NCBI RefSeq assembly: GCF_001570625.1
Contig: NZ_BBQT01000020.1
Coordinates: forward strand, 1-64,000
Length of the DNA: 64,000 nucleotides
Direction of reading: 5' to 3'
Source of the DNA: Syntrophomonas wolfei subsp. methylbutyratica
GTDB taxonomy: Bacteria > Bacillota > Syntrophomonadia > Syntrophomonadales > Syntrophomonadaceae
Shown here: positions 35,320 through 44,494 of the stretch, piece after piece
Position numbering within the stretch: the stretch's first letter is position 1
How the letters are laid out: each line of letters starts with the position of its first letter
Notes under the pieces: generated by a model
What the model saw: only the letters and a program-made list of their open reading frames with translations
Database searches by the model: none
What the model was told of the DNA's origin: nothing
Position numbers and translations under genes: made by a program

Positions 35320-36222
35320 CTACCTCTGTTGTTTATTCACTGATTCTACCGGTAGTGAGGGCATAAACTTCTTGGCGGTGACTTTGATACCATAATCACC
35401 GGGTTCACCCTCCATGGCATAAACCAGAGATATCTGCCCCGGACTCAGATCAACATTGTCAATAGTGCTGATTTTATCTTTCTGGTATTCTTCCATATAG
35501 GAATAGGTAACTTTGGAGTTTTCTACCCCAAATATTTTTAAACCTTGCTGAGCCAGCGACTCAATCAAGGTATGGTCAAAACTGGCCGCAAAAAATCCGG
35601 CCAGGTTATTGGTGCCTCCCAATAATACTATCCCATTAAGGGGCATGGTATTACTCCCACTGAACTTCAACAAATCATTTTCCTGTAAAAAGCTTATTAC
35701 CCCGGAGTCGGCTTTATCCGTTATAACTGCGGCCACACTGGCGGCTACATACTGCCTTAAGACATCGGGGGAAACCTCTTTATCCAGGCCATAGAACTCC
35801 TGTACCCGTTGGCGCAAGTTCGCTTCATCCAGGCTGATATTGGACAAAATAACAGATTTGGAAACCACATTGGCTCCGGCAATAGACAGGGCATTCAGCA
35901 TACCGGCCGGTATGTCACTGCCCCCGGTGACTACCAGGGCCACCTGGTATCCGGTCAGGTGTTCCTTCACCAGTGGAGGAAGCAAGGCCTGGCTGTAGTT
36001 CTCATAATTGGAGATGATCTGGTCTTTATACTGGTTGGAGGCTGACAACTCGCTTTCTCTTTCCCGCAGGGAATAAAACTGTCCCTCCAGGCGATCAATC
36101 ATTTTCTTTTGCTGATCCACGAGCAGGTTATCCCCCACTATGGTACTGCCTATGAGTATGCCCAGTCCCAATGCTAAAAAAACGGCTACAATAGAAGCAA
36201 TATGATATCTCAGATCAATCAA
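35320..36222 (-). CDS. steB: Copper-transporter/MctB-family membrane-anchored protein, SteB-like
   Basis: A 300-residue protein anchored by one N-terminal helix (HIASIVAVFLALGLGILIGS, about 7-27), followed by a coiled coil (DQQKKMIDRLEGQFYSLRER) and a globular alpha/beta domain outside the membrane. Actinobacterial homologues are the SteB partner of SteA at the septum, and MctB in mycobacteria. Copper transport itself is not supported by any metal motif here. It follows steA by 36 bp. Confidence 0.8.
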   Translation of the reverse strand: MIDLRYHIASIVAVFLALGLGILIGSTIVGDNLLVDQQKKMIDRLEGQFYSLRERESELSASNQYKDQIISNYENYSQALLPPLVKEHLTGYQVALVVTGGSDIPAGMLNALSIAGANVVSKSVILSNISLDEANLRQRVQEFYGLDKEVSPDVLRQYVAASVAAVITDKADSGVISFLQENDLLKFSGSNTMPLNGIVLLGGTNNLAGFFAASFDHTLIESLAQQGLKIFGVENSKVTYSYMEEYQKDKISTIDNVDLSPGQISLVYAMEGEPGDYGIKVTAKKFMPSLPVESVNKQQR

Positions 36223-36258
36223 TGCTCACACACCCCAAACAGAATTATTAATACTACC

Positions 36259-37380
36259 TCATATATTAAAAAGAATCTTAAGTTGCAGGAGGATGAGACG
36301 CAAAAATGGCCTGGTTGCTGGGGAAACGGCCAATATTACCGTAATTGGAATCAGTGCGGCCACCAGCAACTGCAGCAGGTATTTGCTGGGCAGGTGTTGC
36401 TTATATAACTGGCTTACTCCTCGGGCATCAACCAGTATGGAACCTACTTTTAAGCGTACCAAAAAAGTACTGCCCATACCTTTACGCCCTTTTTCCAGAA
36501 AATCAATCATATTGGAGTGGCTGCCCACAGCTACAATAAGGCTGGCACCATACTCCCAGGCCAGTATCATGGCTACATCTTCACTGGTGCCGGGCATAGG
36601 AAAGGTTTTGGCCTTAAGACCCATGGATTCGATCCTATCCAAGCCGGGAGCGGTTCCATCAGCATAGGCATGTACCACTATTTCCGCCCCGCTGCTTAAT
36701 GCCCGATCCGAGACACTATCCATATCACCTACAATCAAATCCGGCTTAAGCCCAAACTCCAGGAGCGCATCAGCTCCTCCGTCTACCCCGATTAAGACCG
36801 GCTGTTCCTCCTGAATATACGAGCTTATCGTTCTCAGGTCTTCTTTATAACTGCTTCCCCGCACCACTATCAGAACATGACGATTAAGCATATAGGTATC
36901 CAGAACCGGCACATCGATATTACCAATCAAGAGATCCTTTTCTTTCTTGGCATATTCCATGGTGTTATCGACAAAATGATCCAGCTCCAGCTGGATGTTC
37001 TGGTGAGCTTCTTTGAGCTTCAGCCTTACATCTTCCAGGCTCAGTTCTTTTCCTTCGGCAATTACGGTTTTTCCCCAAAACACCTGGTTTCCCCTGATCT
37101 CTATGAGAACACCTTCGCGGAGCTGGGAAAAAATATTCTCCCCTACCTCATCTAATACCGGTATGCCCGCTTTTAGAATCTTGTAGACTCCTTTGGCCGG
37201 GTAACGCCCCGTAATGGAAGCCTGGGTATTTATAATAGCCTGCGGCCGGGCATCGATGAGGGAATTAGCGGCCACTTCATCTATGTCATCGTGGTCGATA
37301 ATAGCAATATCGCTCTTTTTCAATCGTTTTACCAGGTTTTTGGTACGCCGGTCCATCCGGGCGCGTCCTTTGGCTAACAT
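36259..37380 (-). CDS. steA: SteA-like cytokinetic protein (thiamine-pyrophosphokinase-like fold)
   Basis: A 373-residue protein with a large cytoplasmic domain related to thiamine pyrophosphokinase (IGVDGGADALLEFGLKPDLI and VGDMDSVSD around 195-225) and a C-terminal membrane helix (about 335-370). In Corynebacterium, SteA and SteB form a complex that acts in daughter-cell separation. GAGGTG precedes the ATG. It lies directly downstream of spo0A but beyond a terminator, so it has its own promoter. Confidence 0.82.
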   Translation of the reverse strand: MLAKGRARMDRRTKNLVKRLKKSDIAIIDHDDIDEVAANSLIDARPQAIINTQASITGRYPAKGVYKILKAGIPVLDEVGENIFSQLREGVLIEIRGNQVFWGKTVIAEGKELSLEDVRLKLKEAHQNIQLELDHFVDNTMEYAKKEKDLLIGNIDVPVLDTYMLNRHVLIVVRGSSYKEDLRTISSYIQEEQPVLIGVDGGADALLEFGLKPDLIVGDMDSVSDRALSSGAEIVVHAYADGTAPGLDRIESMGLKAKTFPMPGTSEDVAMILAWEYGASLIVAVGSHSNMIDFLEKGRKGMGSTFLVRLKVGSILVDARGVSQLYKQHLPSKYLLQLLVAALIPITVILAVSPATRPFLRLILLQLKILFNI

Positions 37381-37537
37381 TATTCACCTCAGGTTTTAGC
37401 AGGCTTATAAAAGCCTGTAATATAGGGTTTTCACATATCAGTTAAAGAATCCTACGAAAACTATATTATCATATAGTGTAATTAATTAAAAATACTACTC
37501 CCGGCTGATAAGAGGACGAAAAGCAGCGCCCTAAAGA

Positions 37538-37578
37538 AAATGCCTCTCATTTAGTATTAGCATAAATGAGAGGCATTT
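37538..37578 (-). terminator. Terminator of spo0A
   Basis: A perfect 16-bp inverted repeat (AAATGCCTCTCATTTA, 9-base loop, complement) reads into TTTTCTTTA on the minus strand, 18 bp after the spo0A stop. Confidence 0.9.
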
Positions 37579-37595
37579 CTTTCAGGCAACTTCCT

Positions 37596-38402
37596 TTAGC
37601 TTACTTTGTTTTCCAGCCGCAAGCGATCAGCAATTATGGCAATAAACTCTGAATTGGTCGGTTTCCCTTTCTCTCCACTTACCGTGTAGCCAAAGAACTT
37701 GTTTATTTTGTCCAGGTCACCGCGATCCCAGGCCAGCTCTATAGCATGGCGAATAGCTCTTTCCACCCGGCTGGGGGTAGTATCATATTTCTGGGCAATA
37801 GTAGGATATAATTCTTTGGTAACTGCTCCCAGATAATTGATTTCCGCAACCACCAGCATGATAGCATCACGCAAATACTGATAACCTTTTACATGGGCAG
37901 GTACCCCTATTTCATGAATAACTTTGGTTACCTCGATTTCCATATCTTTACCTGCTCCCGATCTACTACTGACTACAGAGCTTCCCGCATTCCTATTCTC
38001 AACCCGGGGCGGTACATCACGAACCAGCTGTTTAACCCGGTCGCCTAAAACCTGCAAATTGAAGGGTTTTAGTATGTAATAATCAGCTCCCAGTTGAACT
38101 GCCTTCTGGGTTATGTTCTCCTGCCCAAAAGCAGTCAGTATGATTATCCGGGGGCGCGGTTCAATATTCAATTCATTGATTTTTTCCAAAACTCCGATAC
38201 CGTCCATATAAGGCATTATGAGATCCAGAATTAAAACTTCAATCGGAGTCTTTTCAATAATCTCCAAAACCTCAGTGCCATTATTACAGATGCCCACTAT
38301 TTCAAAATCGGAATCGTTATTGAAATAGTCCCTGAGTATTCCACAAAATTCACGGTTATCATCGGCAATGAGAATCTTTATCCGATTTGCTTCACTAAAC
38401 AT
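37596..38402 (-). CDS. spo0A: Sporulation master regulator Spo0A
   Basis: A 268-residue response regulator. The receiver has ADDN (acidic pocket), phospho-acceptor Asp60 in [12 protein letters not shown] and Lys in LKPFN. The DNA-binding effector domain (about 150-268) contains the family-defining recognition helix [21 protein letters not shown] lies 11 bases before the ATG. It follows spoIVB as in Bacillus. A candidate 0A box 45-55 bases upstream suggests autoregulation. Confidence 0.98.
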   Translation of the reverse strand: MFSEANRIKILIADDNREFCGILRDYFNNDSDFEIVGICNNGTEVLEIIEKTPIEVLILDLIMPYMDGIGVLEKINELNIEPRPRIIILTAFGQENITQKAVQLGADYYILKPFNLQVLGDRVKQLVRDVPPRVENRNAGSSVVSSRSGAGKDMEIEVTKVIHEIGVPAHVKGYQYLRDAIMLVVAEINYLGAVTKELYPTIAQKYDTTPSRVERAIRHAIELAWDRGDLDKINKFFGYTVSGEKGKPTNSEFIAIIADRLRLENKVS

Positions 38403-38446
38403 ACAGATTAATTCCTCCTCATCTCTTAATATCTATTGTTTAATGC

Positions 38447-38457
38447 TTTTCGACCAT
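38447..38457 (-). promoter_or_regulatory. Candidate Spo0A box upstream of spo0A
   Basis: ATGGTCGAAAA on the minus strand matches the 0A-box consensus TTTGTCGAAAA at nine of eleven positions. It is 45-55 bp before the spo0A start. A second candidate, TTTGTCGAAAC (plus strand, 38585-38595), lies inside the 3' end of spoIVB. Confidence 0.5.
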
Positions 38458-38550
38458 GCTCCATAAACTTCCTGCTTTCTTTTTCCACAAAATTAATGCA
38501 TATTCCAGCAGTTGCTGCGAAATTTGAACACTAATTATGCTTATTAAGCG

Positions 38551-39900
38551 TTAATGGGCAATGATTCCCCAAGTATCCCGGGAATTTGTCGAAACCTTGG
38601 ACCAGGGGTTAAGATTGCTGGGAATTTCAGAAAGCATATTATCCATAAAGATGCCATACCCCCGGGTTGGATCATTAAGAAAGACATGAGTAATGGCCCC
38701 GATTATCTTGCCGTTCTGAATAATCGGACTCCCGCTCATGCCCTGTATAATTCCTCCCGTAAGGTTTAAAAGGCGTTGGTCTACAACTCTTACTATCATA
38801 CTTTTCCCATCCTGGCGTTCCGGAAAAACTTTCTCAACCACTACATCAAACGATTCAATATCATCGCCATTTACCACCGTCAAGATCTGGGCCTTACCTT
38901 CATTAACCTGGTGAGCATAAGCTACTTCCATGGTATAAATAGCCAACGGGTTAGTAATCTCATCTCCGGTTTTTCCAAAAATACCTGAATAGCTGTTTTT
39001 TATAATTTTTCCCTCAATCTCTCCCTCACCATTGAAAACACCAATCTTTTCCCCCGGCTGTCCTGGTTTGCCCGGCTTTATCCCTTGAATGGAAGCACTG
39101 ACAATTTTGCCCTGCAAAACATCAATCTGCTGTTTGGTATCAGCATCGATGATCACATGTCCCAGAGCTGCAAAGATTTTACTATCCGGTTCCCAAAAAG
39201 TCAGAGTGCCGACACCTACTACTCCATCCCGCACATAGAGGCCAATCCGGCAGCGATTGGTTTCCGGGCAGTAAGTACTGCGAACTGTAATGGAAAGTTT
39301 TTTGCTGCCTCGTTTAATACCGAGAAGTACACTCTTTTTTTCGTCAATTATCCTGGCTAACTCGCTTTCGCTGTGCAAAGGCTGGCCATCAACCTGGTAA
39401 ATAATATCCCCGATTTCCACCCCCTGCTCCCGGGCCGGATAGGCTTTCTTTCCCTCACTGTCACTTACCGGTGCATAGCCTACGACCATTATGCCCTTGG
39501 ACTGCAGTATAACGCCAATGGAATGACCACCTGCCACAACTCGTTTGGTGGGTAAGGTTTCGACCGCCATGGATTTCAAAGGTATGTAACCCAAGAGTTT
39601 TAATTTGACGTTCACCTTTCCCGGTTTTAAAGCTAAGATTTCGTAACCCGATGAGTTCGAGCTTATAGTTACCGGGGGATCCTGGGGTGCAGCAAAAACG
39701 CTTCGAGACGGGCTTATAACCTGCATCTCAATTTTATCTTTGAGTTTTTCCGGCAGTGGCAGGGATATGGTACTGGATTCACCCACTACTAATCTCTGGT
39801 ATTGAGGAAGGTTTAACAGGCTTTGGGCCTGTGGGGTAATACAAAGGGCAATAAGCAGCAACGATAATACTATTCCCAGCCAGGGGCGAATTCTCTGCAA
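38551..39900 (-). CDS. spoIVB: SpoIVB serine peptidase
   Basis: A 449-residue forespore-secreted peptidase that signals sigma-K activation in the mother cell. A membrane anchor is at about 6-27 (WLGIVLSLLLIALCI). A PDZ domain spans about 145-215. The S55 peptidase domain has the catalytic His in AALGHVI and Ser in GMSGSPI. The start is set at TTG 39900 because GGGAGG lies nine bases upstream; a longer frame adds 24 unlikely residues. spoIVB-spo0A is the normal order. Confidence 0.95.
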   Translation of the reverse strand: MQRIRPWLGIVLSLLLIALCITPQAQSLLNLPQYQRLVVGESSTISLPLPEKLKDKIEMQVISPSRSVFAAPQDPPVTISSNSSGYEILALKPGKVNVKLKLLGYIPLKSMAVETLPTKRVVAGGHSIGVILQSKGIMVVGYAPVSDSEGKKAYPAREQGVEIGDIIYQVDGQPLHSESELARIIDEKKSVLLGIKRGSKKLSITVRSTYCPETNRCRIGLYVRDGVVGVGTLTFWEPDSKIFAALGHVIIDADTKQQIDVLQGKIVSASIQGIKPGKPGQPGEKIGVFNGEGEIEGKIIKNSYSGIFGKTGDEITNPLAIYTMEVAYAHQVNEGKAQILTVVNGDDIESFDVVVEKVFPERQDGKSMIVRVVDQRLLNLTGGIIQGMSGSPIIQNGKIIGAITHVFLNDPTRGYGIFMDNMLSEIPSNLNPWSKVSTNSRDTWGIIAH

Positions 39901-40004
39901 AATCTGTATCCTCCCGCTCCAATTAATATCGGATATTTTTCCCCCGGCCACGGGTAAATATACACAAAGCAAAGAATTGCTATTAATGACTTGGAAACTC
40001 TAAA

Positions 40005-40031
40005 AGAAAAGTGAAGGATAAGGGGTGAGGG
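40005..40031. repeat. Short repeat D, copy 2
   Basis: A purine-rich 27-bp segment closely matching 7611-7637. It lies in the 630-bp region upstream of hsp20, which otherwise holds the peptide gene at 40209 and several hairpins. Confidence 0.5.
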
Positions 40032-40149
40032 TTAATATACTAGGATATCTCATCATTCAAAGACAGAATCGGATTCACTTTTCATAAGTGCATGTATTCT
40101 AAGACATGAAGGGCTGGCTAAAATTACTGTTTTTTCTATTAATTTGGCG

Positions 40150-40155
40150 TATAAT
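40150..40155 (+). promoter_or_regulatory. Candidate -10 for the small peptide gene
   Basis: TATAAT precedes the peptide gene by 53 bp. The -35 (CTGTTT at 17-bp spacing, or TTACTG at 20) is poor. The predicted 5' leader would contain the ribosome-binding-site hairpin at about 40180-40200. Confidence 0.4.
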
Positions 40156-40208
40156 TTGATTAGCTATGCAGGATGCCTCCTACTCCTGGCAATCCCAGGA
40201 GAGGGGGA

Positions 40209-40283
40209 ATGCTTATCAGTATAATTGAATTGCTTATGTTGTTGTCCCTGGTAGTTGCCATAATTGGCGTAACCAAAAAATAA
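40209..40283 (+). CDS. 24-residue holin-like hydrophobic peptide (type I toxin candidate)
   Basis: The peptide starts MLISIIELLMLLSLVVAIIG and ends VTKK: a single membrane helix with a lysine tail, as in the Hol_Tox/TxpA/BsrG-like toxins of Firmicutes. GAGAGGGGGA lies directly upstream. CTCCTGG-caatc-CCAGGAG places part of that ribosome binding site in a hairpin, which type I toxins often use to delay translation. A perfect 11-bp inverted repeat begins right after the stop. The usual partner would be an overlapping antisense RNA; I cannot confirm one. Confidence 0.55.
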   Translation: MLISIIELLMLLSLVVAIIGVTKK

Positions 40284-40306
40284 AGCTAATACATAATGTA
40301 TTAGCT
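40284..40306. terminator. Inverted repeat directly after the peptide gene
   Basis: AGCTAATACAT and its exact complement flank a single base. It may end the toxin mRNA or a convergent antisense RNA. The plus-strand T-tract is weak. A further imperfect hairpin (AGAGGTTC...GAACCTCT) lies at about 40360-40390. Confidence 0.5.
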
Positions 40307-40460
40307 AAATTCATAATAACTTTTACGCCAGGAGTCATGTTGGCCTCCCGCATAGTAAGAGGTTCTCAGTTCCCGCTGGGAACCTCTATTTATGATTATA
40401 ACATAAAATCAAAAAATAATACTTGCTATTTTTTCCTTTCAATTTTCATTCATCTATCCT

Positions 40461-40489
40461 TTGACTTTATTTGACCTTTGTTGTATAAT
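40461..40489 (+). promoter_or_regulatory. Sigma-A-type promoter of hsp20
   Basis: TTGACT, 17 bp, TATAAT: close to consensus, 45 bp before the hsp20 start. No CIRCE-type inverted repeat is seen around it. Confidence 0.8.
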
Positions 40490-40533
40490 ATCATTGTAGA
40501 AATATAATAATAATGTGAAAAAGGAGGATGCTT

Positions 40534-40959
40534 ATGTTTGAACTAACACCATTCAGGAAGAGAAGGGACATGATGAACAGCCTGTTGGGGGGGGACATGT
40601 TAAAGGAGTTCAATGATTTCTGGTACGGCGCGGCTCTAAATATGAAAGCCGATATCAAAGAAAACAACAAGGAATACATTGTAGAAGCAGAACTGCCGGG
40701 AGTAAAAAAGGAAAACATTAATGTGGAATTAAAAGATCATACCCTGACCATAGCTGCTACACAGGATGAAGAAACCAAGGACGAGGGTATCAACTATGTG
40801 CGCAGGGAGCGGAGGACCGGTAGTGTAAGCCGGAGCTTCTATGTGGAGAATGTGGACCAGGAGGGAGTAAAAGCCGACTATAAGGATGGCATTTTGAAGA
40901 TCATGCTGCCCAAGCTAAAAGAAACTCCTCCCGACAAATATCAAGTTAAGATTGACTAA
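40534..40959 (+). CDS. Hsp20/alpha-crystallin small heat-shock protein
   Basis: A 141-residue ATP-independent chaperone. The alpha-crystallin domain (about 38-130) includes VEAELPGVKKENINVELKD, here given as VEAELPGVKKENINVEL, and the ADYKDGILKIMLPK block. The ATG at 40534 is used; an ATG two codons earlier sits inside the AAAGGAGGA ribosome binding site. It is a single-gene unit with its own promoter and terminator, inserted on the plus strand between spoIVB and recN. Confidence 0.95.
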   Translation: MFELTPFRKRRDMMNSLLGGDMLKEFNDFWYGAALNMKADIKENNKEYIVEAELPGVKKENINVELKDHTLTIAATQDEETKDEGINYVRRERRTGSVSRSFYVENVDQEGVKADYKDGILKIMLPKLKETPPDKYQVKID

Positions 40960-40963
40960 ACTT

Positions 40964-40992
40964 AAGCCCCCCTGCTTTCCCCAGGGGGGCTT
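40964..40992 (+). terminator. Terminator of hsp20
   Basis: AAGCCCCCCTG pairs with CAGGGGGGCTT across a 7-base loop, followed by TT and G. It starts five bases after the hsp20 stop. Confidence 0.85.
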
Positions 40993-41038
40993 TTGCTGTC
41001 GCTGCTTGTATCCATCCTTTTACCACACAAGTGCCTGC

Positions 41039-42742
41039 TCACTCTCTTTTCACCGCTGCTGGAGTCAGCTCTCTCCGGGTGAGCATTTCGCGAGCATGTT
41101 CCAGGGCCAATGGGGAGAAATCCTCTCCCTCCAGCATACGGGCAATCTCTTCTACCCGAGCCTCAGCTTCCAATTCCCTCACTGTAGTAAGGGTGCAGTC
41201 TTCACTGCTGGCTTTTTCAATAAGAAAATGCTGGTGAGCCAGGCTGGCTATCTGGGGGGAATGGGTTACCAGTATAAGCTGGTGCTCCAGGGATAATTCA
41301 TATAATTTACTGGCCATGGCTGCCAATGCTGTTCCGCCAACCCCTACATCAATTTCGTCAAAAATCAGGGTGGGTATCATATAAATCCCGGCCAAAGCCT
41401 TTTTTAGGGCTAAAATAAAACGAGACCTTTCTCCTCCCGAAGCGATCCGGGATAATGAATGCATCTCCTCACCGGGATTGGGGGAAAACAGGAAATCCAC
41501 CTGATCCATGCCCTTAATGCCCGGGGTTTCCCGGGGCTCCATCTGAACGGCAAATTTCACCTGAGGCATGTTAAGCTCCTGAAGTTCCATATCTACGCTT
41601 TCCTGTAGCTTTTGCGCCGCGCTTTGCCTCAATTGGCTGAGTTGAGCTGCCTGATGATGGTATCTTAACTTTAATGCAGCTATGGATTCTTCCAGCTCTT
41701 GCTGTTTTTCTCCGCTGTTCTCCAGATATTCCAATTCCAGGCGAGCCTTTCCCAGATAATCCAGGATTTCATCAATACTCTGACCATATTTGCCTTTAAG
41801 CCTCTGCAGCTGGTATAGTCGTTCCTCACTTTCCTCCAACAAGCCTGGTTCAAAATCCAGGGAATCTCGAAATGATGAGAGCTGAGAGGCAATATCCTGC
41901 AGAGAATAATAAATCTCTTCCAGGGGAGTTTCCAAACGGGATAAAAATTCATCCTCTTTCAGGCGACCCAGGTTCTCCAGGCTTGCCGAAATTAAATCCA
42001 GGGCACTTTCATCAGCATGCTGGCGATGGTAGAGCAGTTCCAGTATCCTCCCGGTTCCTTCCTCCAGAGCTTGAGCATTCTTTATTCTTTGGTTAAGAGC
42101 CAGAAGTTCCTCTTCTTCTCCGCTGCGTAAGCCGGCTTTTTCTATTTCCTCTATTTGGTAGCGAATGAAATCTACCTTCTGCAAACGATTCTGTTCGTTG
42201 TTCTTATAGTTTTCCAGCTGCCGTTCTTCATCTCTTATCTGCAGGAAGAGGCTTTCCATCTCTTTCCCTATATCCTGGCCTTCCTCAATGAAACCATCTA
42301 CGAATTGCAGGTAGTTTTGCGGGTTTAAAAATCCGCTGCTTTCATCTTGCAGGTGCATATCTATCAGATGCCTGGCCAGGCTTTTGAGGAAGCCGGCATT
42401 TACATTACGTCCATTTATGCGCGCCAAACTACGCCCGCTGGTAGCGATTTCGCGGCTTACTACTATGCAATCCTCTTCTTCCTCCAGCAGTCCGTTCTCC
42501 AGCAGTACTGAATGGGCTGCACTATTATTCTCCACGGCAAATACTGCTTCAACTATGGCCTTTTTCTGGCTGTCCCGCAGGAGATCGTTTCTTACCCGTT
42601 CGCCCAAAACCAGTCCCAGGGCATCAATTATTATGGATTTACCCGCTCCGGTTTCGCCGGTAAGCACATTCAAGCCCTGCTCAAAAGAAAGCCGCAGTTC
42701 TTCGATAAGTACGAAGTTTTTTATGTATATCTCTTGCAGCAT
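41039..42742 (-). CDS. recN: DNA repair ATPase RecN
   Basis: A 567-residue SMC-like protein for double-strand-break repair. Walker A is GETGAGKS near residue 30. The middle carries two long coiled coils. The ABC signature SRIASGGERSRFILALK and Walker B LIFDEIDVGVGG lie in the C-terminal lobe. The ATG at 42742 has AAGGGG upstream; an ATG at 42760 has no clear site. It is downstream of argR in the classical Firmicutes order, here separated by 434 bp of repeats. Confidence 0.95.
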   Translation of the reverse strand: MLQEIYIKNFVLIEELRLSFEQGLNVLTGETGAGKSIIIDALGLVLGERVRNDLLRDSQKKAIVEAVFAVENNSAAHSVLLENGLLEEEEDCIVVSREIATSGRSLARINGRNVNAGFLKSLARHLIDMHLQDESSGFLNPQNYLQFVDGFIEEGQDIGKEMESLFLQIRDEERQLENYKNNEQNRLQKVDFIRYQIEEIEKAGLRSGEEEELLALNQRIKNAQALEEGTGRILELLYHRQHADESALDLISASLENLGRLKEDEFLSRLETPLEEIYYSLQDIASQLSSFRDSLDFEPGLLEESEERLYQLQRLKGKYGQSIDEILDYLGKARLELEYLENSGEKQQELEESIAALKLRYHHQAAQLSQLRQSAAQKLQESVDMELQELNMPQVKFAVQMEPRETPGIKGMDQVDFLFSPNPGEEMHSLSRIASGGERSRFILALKKALAGIYMIPTLIFDEIDVGVGGTALAAMASKLYELSLEHQLILVTHSPQIASLAHQHFLIEKASSEDCTLTTVRELEAEARVEEIARMLEGEDFSPLALEHAREMLTRRELTPAAVKRE

Positions 42743-42964
42743 TTGATCCCCTTCATTCAAAATCAGAAGTTGTCATGCGTTCATACTTGATTCTACTGCA
42801 AAAAGTTATTAATATTCATTGGCTTGTATAAATATACCGCTCCAGCGTCCTTAATAGCGACCACAGGGAGCATCAGTTGTGCCCGACAGGGCGCTTCGCA
42901 TGGGCAACACCTGCGGCTTGTCTCGCGGCTCAAGGGGTACCGCGCTAATCTCCCATCCTGGTCG

Positions 42965-43160
42965 GCAACCTTAATAGTGACACCCGCAGGGTGGAACACC
43001 AGGAGTACCCGCAGGGTGAAGCGCTCTCGCGACGTCCTGTCGCTCGCCCCCTTTCGCCGCTCGCCTTCGCCGGGTGTTGCATCCCATGCTTCGCCAACGC
43101 TCGCTTTGTATATTTATGCAACCCTTATGCAACAAAAGGGGTTTTTGCAGTGGAGTCATA
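42965..43160. repeat. Composite repeat block (C copy 2 plus family A copy)
   Basis: 42965-43019 equals 35092-35146 exactly. 43024-43159 matches 1-135. Upstream, 42836-42876 resembles part of the family-B insertion at about 5815-5857 in reverse. The whole recN-argR gap (42743-43176) is therefore a nest of dispersed repeats with no supported gene. Confidence 0.88.
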
Positions 43161-43176
43161 CTTCTATTTCATACAG

Positions 43177-43638
43177 CTAGCGGTTGCTTTTCAACATAAG
43201 CTGCTCGAACTCTTCCAGAATACCGGGAGCAGCCTCTTTAGGCTTGACCACTGCCAAAATGGTATCATCACCCGCAACCGTGCCTATAATGGTGGGCCAT
43301 TCGGCGGAATCAATAAGCGAAGCTACCGCATGGGCAGAACCAGGAAGAGTTTTAATAACAATCAGGTTTTCACTATAGTCAAGTCCCAGCACCGAATCCT
43401 CAATAACCCTCTTCATCCGTTCATATGAGCCCTTCACCCCCGGAGTATCCGGCAGGGCATAATGGTACCCGTCTTTATCCGCTACTTTGATTAACTTGAG
43501 TTCCTTGATATCCCGCGATACCGTGGCCTGGGTAACATCAAAGCCCTGGTTCTTGAGAGTTTCACACAATTCTTCCTGGGTTCCTACCTCTTTTTGGCTG
43601 ATAATATCAATTATGCAAAGCTGCCGGCGCAGTTTCAT
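43177..43638 (-). CDS. argR: Arginine repressor ArgR/AhrC
   Basis: A 153-residue regulator. The winged helix is at about 1-70 (TQEELCETLKNQGFDVTQAT, then VSRDIKELKL). The C-terminal oligomerisation and arginine-binding domain has GTVAGDDTILAV near 120. AAAGGAGG precedes the ATG. It lies between nadK and recN, as in other Firmicutes. Confidence 0.95.
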   Translation of the reverse strand: MKLRRQLCIIDIISQKEVGTQEELCETLKNQGFDVTQATVSRDIKELKLIKVADKDGYHYALPDTPGVKGSYERMKRVIEDSVLGLDYSENLIVIKTLPGSAHAVASLIDSAEWPTIIGTVAGDDTILAVVKPKEAAPGILEEFEQLMLKSNR

Positions 43639-43687
43639 TTTTGCCCTCCTTTATTTATCCTTACCTCTTATATTCATTAAACAAAGC

Positions 43688-44494
43688 TCACTGGCGCTGT
43701 AAACTCCTGTCAATAGAAGTAAAGAAAGGCTTGGCTTTTAGATTAACCATTAGCAACGGGTGAGGGGCTCGTTTTATCAAAACCCGGTTTTCATCTCCAA
43801 AATCCATCTTTATCTGGCCATCTATTCCTATAATTGCTTCCCGCTCTTCGAGAAGACGAAGGCTTATTTCCCGTTCCGGAGATACTACCAGGGGTCGCTT
43901 GTTAATTATGTGGGAAGCCACCGGGGTAATAATGAAGGCATCAAGCTGCGGGTCGGCAACCGGTCCTCCGGCGGATAGGGAATAAGCCGTGGAACCAGTG
44001 GTAGTTGACACGATTAAGCCATCCCCCCTGTAAGGCTCCAGTTTTTGCCCCGATATTTCCAAGGCAAAGCTCAGCATCCGGGGACTATTGGAGCGCAAAA
44101 GCAGTTCATTCAGACAAAAAACCCGGGTCAAAAGTGATTGTTGGTAAAAAACCGCCAATTCGAGCATCATCCTCGCTTCCAGTGAGTATTCCTCTCGTAA
44201 GATAAGCGGTAAATATTCTGCCAATTCGTTAATTTCAATATTGCTTAAGAAACCAACGGTGCCCATATTCACACCTAAAACCGGGATAGCTCTTTGTCCA
44301 TAACGGCGGGCCGCCCTTAACATGGTTCCATCACCACCCAGAACCATGATAAAATCTACGGTTCCGGCATAGGGTTCATCCAGACCATTGTCAATAATTA
44401 CCTCAATATTAAGAGCGCTAAGCTGCCCCGCTATCTCCTGAGCCTTTTTTTCCGTATTTTCCTTGAAACGATTGTTTACTAAAATAATCTTCAC
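43688..44494 (-). CDS. nadK: NAD kinase
   Basis: A 268-residue ATP-NAD kinase. The GGDGTML motif is near residue 53 and the NE/D motif ([10 protein letters not shown]) near 125. The [15 protein letters not shown] block follows. It overlaps the tlyA stop by four bases, which indicates translational coupling. Confidence 0.95.
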   Translation of the reverse strand: MKIILVNNRFKENTEKKAQEIAGQLSALNIEVIIDNGLDEPYAGTVDFIMVLGGDGTMLRAARRYGQRAIPVLGVNMGTVGFLSNIEINELAEYLPLILREEYSLEARMMLELAVFYQQSLLTRVFCLNELLLRSNSPRMLSFALEISGQKLEPYRGDGLIVSTTTGSTAYSLSAGGPVADPQLDAFIITPVASHIINKRPLVVSPEREISLRLLEEREAIIGIDGQIKMDFGDENRVLIKRAPHPLLMVNLKAKPFFTSIDRSLQRQ

